A DNA stretch of 64,000 bases from the NCBI GenBank assembly GCA_918026815.1, contig CAKJVC010000010.1, forward strand, positions 312,501 to 376,500. The letters run 5' to 3'. The DNA is from Chalara sp. BL73 (taxonomy: Eukaryota > Ascomycota > Leotiomycetes > Helotiales). Made by a program: the position numbers and the translations under genes. Below the pieces are notes generated by a model that worked only from the letters and a program-made list of their open reading frames with translations, was not told the origin of the DNA and searched no databases. Shown here one piece after another: positions 55,794-64,000 of the stretch. How positions within the stretch are numbered: the first letter of the stretch is position 1; each line of letters starts with the position of its first letter.

Positions 55794-56489
55794 CTTGAGC
55801 TAGGATAAAAAGAAGAAAGCCATAGTAAAAGCCTGCCATGAAAAAGAATGAATGAATTTGCTAGTACAGTACAGGACTGTACCGTAAAAAGTGTATACGA
55901 AGCAACGTTCAGATCAGTGTCTTGGCCGTGTCCAGAAGCGAAGGACCGATCTCCAGCATCCTGGCGTCATTGCCTGCAGACAGCCCCATTTTAGGTTAAA
56001 ACAAAACCACCACCACCCCCCGGCCCCAACACTCAGGCACAGGAACGCCTATAAAAAGTCTGAAACACTGCAACCAAAAAGCCTACGGGGGGATATGCAT
56101 CCACTTAGGAAGCCAACCCCCCTTAGCCCATTCAGCGTCTACCCTAGAAATTGACCACACAGTATTTGTACCACTCAAACCATGATCCATGGGGGTGGTG
56201 GATTGAGTCCCTGTGCTCCTAACTCCCACCACTATAACGCTAAATAATAGGCTTGTACGCCATTCAGCCTTCATCTATGATTCTCTGTCTATTTTATCAG
56301 CACCATCAAAAAACAACTCTTGAGGTATTGGTTTAGAACGCGCCACTTGGAAATGTGTTAACATTCCCCCATTAACCGCCCTTAACATCCCTTTATGCAT
56401 ATATGTTTATATATATCTATATCTCTCCGTGATCTACCACCACGCGTGCTCTCCTTCGTCGCGCTCTGTGGCGTGAACTCTCTCCCTTT

Positions 56490-56510
56490 TCTCTCCCTCT
56501 CTCTCTCTCC
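56490..56510. repeat. CT-rich tract
   Basis: Imperfect CT repeat about 1 kb upstream of the C2H2 gene; such tracts are frequent near transcription starts of fungal regulatory genes. Confidence 0.7.
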
Positions 56511-57558
56511 AAACTGTATCACATCATCAACATTCCTACGCTTCCCAACTAGTGACTACCCTCCCGCCTCCCCCCTCTTCAACGCTTCATTGGCTCATCA
56601 TCTCCATCAGATGGATTATTTTAAGGTTCTCCCTGCCTTTCCTTCCGTCTGTTTGCCCCTCTCCCCGTTGACCTCTCTGCATGCATCTTTTGGTGGATTT
56701 CGTAAGCCTCGACTCTATTACTGTAATCGCTTATCCAGTGTAAAAGCATAGCGTAGCGGTAGCGCACTGTAGTGGATGCCCAGGGCTAAGCCTGTGCGCG
56801 CGCGCGGCCCTCGCCAAGGTCATCCATCCCTTCACCTCGAGTCGTTTTCCCCCTCCATTCATCCTCCTCCCCATCACCTACGACTATTACTACTACTATT
56901 ACTACAACTACGACACGCAGATCATCACCAACTCCCACTCCCACCAAAAAGACACTTTGGGCTGCCGCAAGGTCCAGATTCATCTCTAGCCCCGCTGTCG
57001 CAGATATCATTATTGTATGCAGCATCGGTTCGCAAAGTTCGCGTCAAACATCAAAGGGCAGCCTTCTTGATAGATGTGGATCCTTGCACGTTCCCTTGCA
57101 CACAGGGCACACGCAGTGTTTTTCTCAGTCGCATAACCGCTGTCATCCCCCGCCATCGCTTCTTATCGACATCACCATTGAGGCTGATGATAACGAGAAC
57201 AACTGTTTAATACTTTACTTTACATCAATACTTGTCCTCGTTTATCCTCGTCCGGATTGGCGTCGTCATCAAGGATAGTACACTGGCGTGCCCGCTGACC
57301 AGCTTTGAAAGCACCCATAGCGGGAGTGAAGATCTTGGTCATCATCCTCCAGACGGATTTATCGTCAGACCAGGAATAGAGCTCGTCGCATGTGTCTTGA
57401 TGAGTAGATACATACAACTCCGTCACCATCCGGCCTCTTCTAACCCTCATTCCGACAGTCTGCGAATAGGGCCTTGCCGCCCATTTGCCTGACTCGACCA
57501 ACATCCCCCAGCCTCCTCGGTCATCATTACATCTACCTCCGACCACCCCGCCACAACA

Positions 57559-59802
57559 ATGTCATCCTTTAGTCCTGTCAACACTTCTCTTGCGCCAGAA
57601 TTGCAACGTCAGAGTGATCAGGAGAGAACCCCTACCACACCACGCCCTCATACTGCCCCGCATACCCAATCACCTCATCCTCAAACTAGAATGGATGATT
57701 CTGTGACACCAACGAAAGCCAACTTTGGTCTCCAAGGCCAAAAGCCTTTGCCAGATGAGCCATTTCCAGCTGCGGTGACCTTTGCGGATAGTGAGAAGAG
57801 TTCCCTAAGTCGTGGTGGCTCGCAACACTCCGCAAAATCTCGGAAGTCGGAGGATATGGACATGGATATTGATGGGTCAGAAGGAGATGATGGAAATGAC
57901 GGAAATGACTCTGAAGGTGAAAGCATCGCTGCGGATGGAACGAGGTCTAAAAAGGGGAAGAAGTCGCAAAGATTCTGGTGCGATCAATATCCTCCTTGTA
58001 ACCTGAGTTTCACTAGAAGCGAGCATCTGCTCAGGCATATAAGGTACTCTTGCACGATCAATAGATTACATATGATGTCGCTAACCTAGGATAGAAAACA
58101 TACTGGTGAACGCCCATTCATGTGCCATTGCTCACGTCGGTTCTCAAGACTAGACAATTTACGGCAGCATGCCCAAACGGTCCATGTAAACGAGGATATT
58201 CCGAATGATTCCCTGGCAGCAACGTCATCGAGATTTCAACGATCCATTCGAACAGATAAAGTAAGGCCAGCAGGGACTAGAGCTCGGGCAGGGACTACCG
58301 GAAGTCAAGGGCGTGGTCATCAAAGAAATGCTTTGTCAACATCTAGTATTGGCTCAATTTCATCATATACCTCTGGTATAGATCCAAGAAGGCGGCAACC
58401 AGCGCCGCTGGTAATGGCAGGCGGAAACCCAAGATATTCCGGGGAACTAACTCGGCCGGACAGTCCGAATGGATACCAATACAGACCTTACTCTCCTGGA
58501 GGATTTAGCACGCCAACATCTGCCACATTTTCCACAGGCCAAAATAGCCCAAGATGGGGATCCGCCATACAATCGCCGATATCTCGCACGGAGAGTCTTT
58601 ATAACGGGCATCGGACACACCAGAGAAGACTCTCCGTTCCATCTGCCCAGAATCCTTTCCAGTCACCACATGGTGGTTCATATGCGCCTCCGCCGTTGGG
58701 TACAAACCCTAATGCGCCTCCTTACACGCCCTCATATCCAAGTCCTACAACGCCTTCAAGCTCAGCGTTCTCAAGGCGTGACTCGCTCTCCAGTGTTCAG
58801 AATGAGGTGATCCTCAAACGGCGAACATGGCACCCTGAGACTACATCGTATTCAAGCTTTACCACGAGGCTTCAGAGTGCAAATGGACCCAACTATTACT
58901 CCAATGGGCCACCCCCCCAGGTCCCTGTCCTACCCAGCAATGCTCCGCCACCTGAGAGCATACGCCTTCCAGGTATCAAAAGCTTTGACCCAGTCCCTCA
59001 ACCACAAGCTCCGCAGACACCACATCGACAGCCTAGCCCAATGATGATAGATACTCCAAGCGGTCCTCGTACATACGGTGCGCCGTACCGCGACGAACGC
59101 CCTAGCAGTCAACATTGGGATAGGGGCCTGCCTCAAGATCTTAATCGACTGGACATAGCTCAACGTGGCCCGCCTAATGATGGAGCAAGTACGTGGGCAT
59201 CAGAGGCCAACAGGGCAGTGCAAGCACAAGCAGAGCAGAGTCGGGCACAGCCCCCTATCCTTCAGCAGCAGGTGCGATTTGAAGAATCGCCTTACTCTGT
59301 AAGAAGCCAGCAAAGCTACCAACATCAAAGTGCTCCGCCGACTACACCAAGAGAAGTTCGGCGTCACGCATGGTATAATGGGCCTGTCACGCCTATTGCG
59401 CAGCAGAATCCTCCGATCGACCCACGTATTGTCGCACGAACGTCTCCAGAAGATTCCAGCAGTTCTGAAGGTGTGCCAGGAACACCGCACTCTGTTCCCG
59501 TTGCGGAATACCATCCTGATATTGTACATTCCAATGGGTATGTTGAAAAACGAAGCGGAGTACCCGCCATGGCTCCCAACGATCCCAGGATACTCCAATC
59601 TAATGCGCCGAGCGGATATCCGCTTTATCAATCCGTTGCAAACGGCCAAGAATCCAATTATACACATACTGTTGGGCAACGAGCACCATCACAGATTCCG
59701 CAACAACAGATCCCCATAAGCACAACTAAAAGCATGTCCGCGCTGGACACTCTGGTCGCTGTTGCTACGAGCGAAGAGAACATTTCTTCTAGACCGTATT
59801 AA
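57559..59802 (+). CDS. C2H2 transcription factor, Usv1/Rgm1-like fingers
   Basis: Exons 57559-58043 and 58095-59802 give 730 aa. After a Pro/Thr-rich start and an acidic block ([19 protein letters not shown]) come two adjacent fingers split by the intron: [24 protein letters not shown], then [29 protein letters not shown]. The RSEHL and RLDNLRQH helices and the HTGERPF linker are those of the yeast Usv1/Rgm1/Com2 group, which binds AGGGG-like stress elements. The remaining 550 residues are disordered, rich in Pro/Ser/Gln, with many SP sites. The intron has two possible acceptors five bases apart; only the second keeps the frame and the linker. Regulatory targets unknown. Its long pyrimidine-rich upstream region suggests a regulated leader. 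Confidence 0.85.
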
Positions 59803-62800
59803 GATTTCGTGTTCCAATTCAGAAACATTTATATACATTACCTCGGAGTAGGGTGATGAACTTCTTTCCTAGTGTACTGTATATACACAATTCTCGAGAT
59901 ACCCGCGTTTTTATACGATACGACCTTACGACTCACGAATGGTTTACGCCCCGATCAATGACATTTGGGAGGAGCGGGACTTCGGTGCGGGTTGCATTTG
60001 CTTGTGGCGTTTGGTTTTGAGATATAGTTTGGTTTCTCCCTTGTCTTATTTGCTTTCCTTGATGTTTTATAACGGCTCGATTTGCATTGATACACTCGCT
60101 GTTGAATGGTTATGCATTTGGAATGGGCAGCGATCATGCTTCATGTTGGTTCAAGATTGGAATTGGATAGGCTAGCGCTGGGTTTTCGGTGGATGACATG
60201 CTTTGCTATTGATACCAATACCCTGCGTCGCTTTTCTTGGCTGGAACTCTCATTTCTGCTATCTTGGAAGGGACTAGTACTGCCGGCTGGGGAATAGGTG
60301 ATGAGAGGCTCCTTTGCTGAGGTCGAGGAGGTCTGCGTTGAATTTAGGATCCTGCTGCAGTGATTGGGACTTCTTTGCTTATATATGCTTACGCCACTTT
60401 TAATTGACAGTTACTGCAGTTCAAAACTACTCTCCTCTCCAATTTTGCAATATTTCCTTCACTCCACAATTGGTCCCGTCATAGCCTGTCTTGCAATCGA
60501 ACTTTCCTCGCGTCTTATGGCCTTATTTGGGCAGTTATTGAAGTCACAGCCGTGGTGTTCTCCTACTTTAATTCTTTTCTATGTATCTAATTTCTCGCAA
60601 CTGCATTCTACTTTTTCTGTGCCTCGCTATCTCTCCCTCCAAATAATCAGGTTCGCATATCATACGACAGATCTGCCTTAGCACGCTTGCGAGACCGAAC
60701 TATCAATTTAGTTCAGAACATCATATTATCTTGTTTCGGAGTCAGGACCACAAATTCGTCACCACCACCGACCCGGCTCCCGAACCCAACGTCCGCCGCC
60801 TCATTACTTCAACAAACTCCCCTTCCATCCCCGATACGAAAATCCCATACGCCATGCAAACCGTGCCTGTCGATGAAGTTGGGGCGCCGGTGCCGTCGTG
60901 GGATTTTTCAGAGCGCATGTGTGCCGTCCATATGCAAGAACTTGTTTCGGCGCTGGGCTGCTTGGTGGCTGGAAACAGTCCGGAATAGGGAATGCTCGGA
61001 TGCAGACGGGCTCGGAGATGCTGTTTATCTCGTTGCCATCTGCGATCTTTAATCACCAACTGCACCATACTTGCGGATCGCTAGCTGTGTGATGGTGAAG
61101 TTCCCGCTCGGCCGGGTGATGTTCCTTCTTGTCTACCCTAAATTGTCATAGGCGCCATACAGTTCGCGCGGGTTACGCTGTGAATTCGCCCCTGAGATCC
61201 CTTGCTCAACATTAGTTAGGCTTCTTGCGCAGAGTTTGCCTGTTGTTTGGCAGCTTCGTTGCATGCATCCACGTTATTGGCCGAGAAGCGAGATAATAGG
61301 GAGCTTCATTTAGATATCTGCACCTGCGACATCGGTTTATGCTCGGGTTATGTGCTATGCGCGGGGATACGTTGTATTGTTGTTCCTTGCGTTTTAGATA
61401 TGGTAGTATATTCGCGGCTGCAATGATGACGGAGGTTAAGGCGGGCGAGGAGAGGCCGGCTTGGGCTTGTATCGAGTCACGATGGTGCTCTCTCAGCTGT
61501 CTATGGGTGAAGCTCGGAACTCTGCTGGATTGTTAGGTATCGAGCTTCTGTATGGACAATAATTGGTTGGACTTTATTTTTATTGATTGGAGGCAAAGTG
61601 CTGGTGGATGCTCGAATATCACAAGGGTTATGGCAGAGCCATAGAGAGTGATTGACTAAATCAAGATATATATTTGTATTTAGATTTGCTATATTTCTTT
61701 TTTCCCCAGTACTTCAAACAATTCAATAGATTTTTACGCTATACTCTCCAGTCACCCGGCAAAACTTGTTACGCTTTTATCATCTCTCTTGTAAATTCCC
61801 AGCATGGGGGTCTCCATTTCAATCATCTTTGTATGTTTTAACCTTAATACTCTGAAAATTCCACGCTTTTTCAATTGAAACACCATCATCGAAAATGACA
61901 AGTAACTCTAAGATAGGAGAGACGTGCTGGAAGTAACATTCACAGTCATCGGGCTTTTGTATGAAAATCCCCCAGTAAATCACCAATGCATGAACCCCGT
62001 TGAAAATTTCAGGCCTCCCGTTCCTTCTATCACTCACCTTAGTATAATCACCTCGGCCTCTCCAGTCGTTATCCCACCATCGTACTTCCCAGACAAGATC
62101 TGGCCGGACATACTTCCCATCAAATCTCTCGCCAAACTCCAGGTTCTTGAAGAATAAAAATGTCCCAATCGAATCGAATCGATTCTGGACCACCTGTTGT
62201 GCTGTAGGCTTTTATATACTTGTCAAGATGCTTCACAGGTGGAAAGAAAAAGAGAAAGGAGAGGAGATGGCTAGACGGTGTTCTTTCTTCCAAAACGCCA
62301 CTTCTCACTATCAAATTTTACCACGACCATCTTTGGAATTGCGCGGTGCCATATCATATTACGAACCTCAGGAAGGAGTGAGGGGAACGGTGTAAATAAA
62401 AAGGTACATCATGTAGGCCAATTTGACTGAGAACTCAAGGCGAAGCAACGGGTTTCGTGGGCAAAGACGACGTTTACTAGGGAACTGAGATGCCAGCCAG
62501 AAGCTGAAAAGGCAAGACTACCTATAGATCACGTGTTTTAGCTAACGCATGATAAACCGTGCATTTAAATGTTTGCTTGCGAGGCATACAACAGTGTAAC
62601 GCCAAGGAATAACTAGTACAAAAACAGTTCTAACATATACTGATACTGCAAACCTTAGCGGAAGATGCCGCTCCATTGGTCAGCAGCTAGTCTCCACATA
62701 TTCAATGGGAGAACTGAAACCTGCTCGTCATGTTTTAGTTACTTTCGTGAGGTTTAACCGCGACATATATCCTGTTATCTTATTTTCGTCCAGGAGACGA

Positions 62801-62986
62801 ATGTCTATGGCTATTTCTGGCTCTGCATTTCCTCCAAGCCATTGACTGCCATTGGGCGGATGACAAGTTTAGACATTTATCTGCCAGTCCTTTGGATCCT
62901 GCTATCTTAACGCTTTGCGCGATCAAGACACCTGATGGCACCTTGATTAAGTGATCTCAGTACATCCAGACTTTCTCAAGTTTACC
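59803..62986. other. Long intergenic region between regulators
   Basis: 3.2 kb. One minus-strand frame (about 62190-61819) has good protein-like composition (DLVWEVRWWDNDWRGRGDY) but no ATG, and may be a decayed gene; a neighbouring frame (62314-62120) overlaps its start, suggesting a frameshift. Nothing else is supported. Confidence 0.4.
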
Positions 62987-64000
62987 ATGGCAGAGCAAGA
63001 AAAAACAGGGCATACAGGCACAAGTAATAGTCAGAATAGCGAGCCGCCTTTTGCCGTTCAATTATCATGCGTCCAATGTCGACGTAGAAAGCTGAAGTGT
63101 GACCGCACGAGGCCGCGCTGTGGCCGCTGCGTGAAGCTGCAGGACTCATGTGCCTATCCTGGATCGAGACAGAAGCAGGTTGGCAAGAGGAAAAAAGTCA
63201 GAGAACTCGAAATTCGGTTAGGTTAGTTGCAACTGCCTCAAATTTCTGGCTAAAAGTGAATCCATATTGCCCATAGCGGCGCCGATATCATCATGGCCGG
63301 GGTGGCTAATCCATTATAGACGAGCTCGAGGATTTGGTAAAAGGGCCCAAAGAACAGCCATTGAACCCAGGCGAGAACGATGTCCTGCCCGCTTGGGACC
63401 ACCTTATGTCAAGCATTGGTGATCTTGCATCGTTGCCGGAGGGTGGTATCGGCGTCGAACAGTCGAGCTCTCTCCAACCGGAAGACTTTGTTTCAAATGA
63501 ATTGATCGGGCTGGGTTCCTTTGAACAGCTCCCCTCTTCTCAACTCATGGACGATCTGTAAGTTCCCAACTGTTGTTGTGCCTCTGGTACATCATTATTC
63601 TAACCATGAATGCCAGGATTGGTATTTACTTCACCAAAATGCATTATGCTGCCCCCATGTTGCACCGGTCTCGGTATATTGCATCGGTACAATTTCCGCC
63701 TCGTATGCGCCCGCCAATGTGTCTTCAGTATATCGCGATGGCTTTAGCTGCAACCACCACTGAGAGTTATAGGCATTTGGCAGCACCATTCTACCAACTT
63801 GCTCGAGGTTATGCCGAATCAGACGAAGTGACAGTAAGTTGGACTCGGCCATGCTAAATGTGGTATTGAACAAAGGTTGCAGGGACAATGGGAACAATTT
63901 ACAACTGTGGCTCATGCACAATGCTGGACCCTAATGGCTAACTACGAAGCTCAACAAACATGGTTCTCACGAGCATCAACGAGTCTATGTCGAAGCATCA
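62987..64000 (+). CDS. Zn2Cys6 transcription factor, 3' end outside window
   Basis: Fungal binuclear-cluster regulator. Exons 62987-63221, 63320-63557, 63617-63833 and 63893 onward keep phase to the window edge (about 266 codons visible). The DNA-binding domain is at residues 28-55: CVQCRRRKLKCDRTRPRCGR then CVKLQDSC, spacing C2-C6-C5-C2-C6, preceded by a polar start and followed by a basic linker KQVGKRKKVRELEIRLG likely to begin a coiled-coil dimer region. Exon 3 starts the fungal-specific middle homology domain (YFTKMHYAAPMLHRSRYIAS, MRPPMCLQYIAMALAA). Targets cannot be inferred; no gene cluster is visible on this side. Confidence 0.88.

Larger units (their letters stand above)
52621..57558. 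other. Long intergenic region upstream of the C2H2 regulator
   Basis: 4.9 kb without a supported gene. A TTG-starting frame at 53306-53749 (147 codons, hydrophobic) lacks an ATG and is not called. The last 1.2 kb is pyrimidine-rich with CT tracts and short upstream ATGs, probably a long promoter and leader of the regulator at 57559. Confidence 0.45.

Overview
The window is nuclear DNA of a filamentous ascomycete (Pezizomycotina; the gene complement would fit a leotiomycete, but I cannot prove the class). Genes carry short introns of about 45-60 nt with GTANGT donors and CTAAC/CTAAT branch sites, intergenic spaces are long, and fungus-specific families are present (NoxB NADPH oxidase, a PTH11/rhodopsin-like membrane protein, a Zn2Cys6 regulator, a GH128 glucanase, a CBM1 esterase).

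Layout. 1-4.6 kb: gene fragments, then GRC3 on the minus strand. 4.8-7.0 kb: the Pol I subunit gene RPA34.5, divergent from GRC3. 9.9-11.4 kb: PTH11-like protein. 12.5-13.9 kb: FEN1/RAD27 (minus), divergent from glutaryl-CoA dehydrogenase (14.4-15.8 kb). 16.7-17.5 kb: ubiquitin-conjugating enzyme UBC4. 20.9-22.7 kb: noxB. 23.7-24.1 kb: a small charged protein. 26.2-27.6 kb: at least eight dispersed copies of an approximately 30-bp motif. 28.0-29.9 kb: MYND-SET protein. 32.3-33.35 kb: GH128 glucanase. 33,487-39,720: a complete hAT transposon. 40.5-43.5 kb: trehalose-phosphate phosphatase. 45.9-46.7 kb: C2H2 regulator. 47.0-50.6 kb: two unidentified multi-exon genes. 51.3-52.6 kb: CBM1-bearing CE1-type esterase. 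57.6-59.8 kb: large C2H2 regulator. 62,987 to the edge: Zn2Cys6 regulator, cut by the window.

The outstanding object is the 6,234-bp hAT element. It is flanked by a perfect 8-bp target duplication (GCGTCGGG), has 9-bp terminal inverted repeats (TAGACTGCG) and GC-rich subterminal arrays. Besides a BED/DDE/dimerisation-domain transposase it carries two cargo genes: a 370-residue protein of unknown family with a SUMO-interaction-like motif, and a three-exon histone H3 variant with a CENP-A-length loop 1 and an N-terminal tail altered around K9. Nearly every intron of all three genes contains the same bipartite motif (ATTAGTATAA repeated after a short gap), in either orientation. The transposase and histone frames each have a single-base break in a homopolymer, which may be an assembly error or early decay. 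The element sits about 130 bp upstream of the GH128 start codon.

Several neighbours form functional pairs: GRC3 and RPA34.5 (rRNA processing and rRNA transcription) share a 210-bp divergent promoter, and FEN1 and the dehydrogenase share a 548-bp one. No rRNA or tRNA gene and no CRISPR array could be supported.
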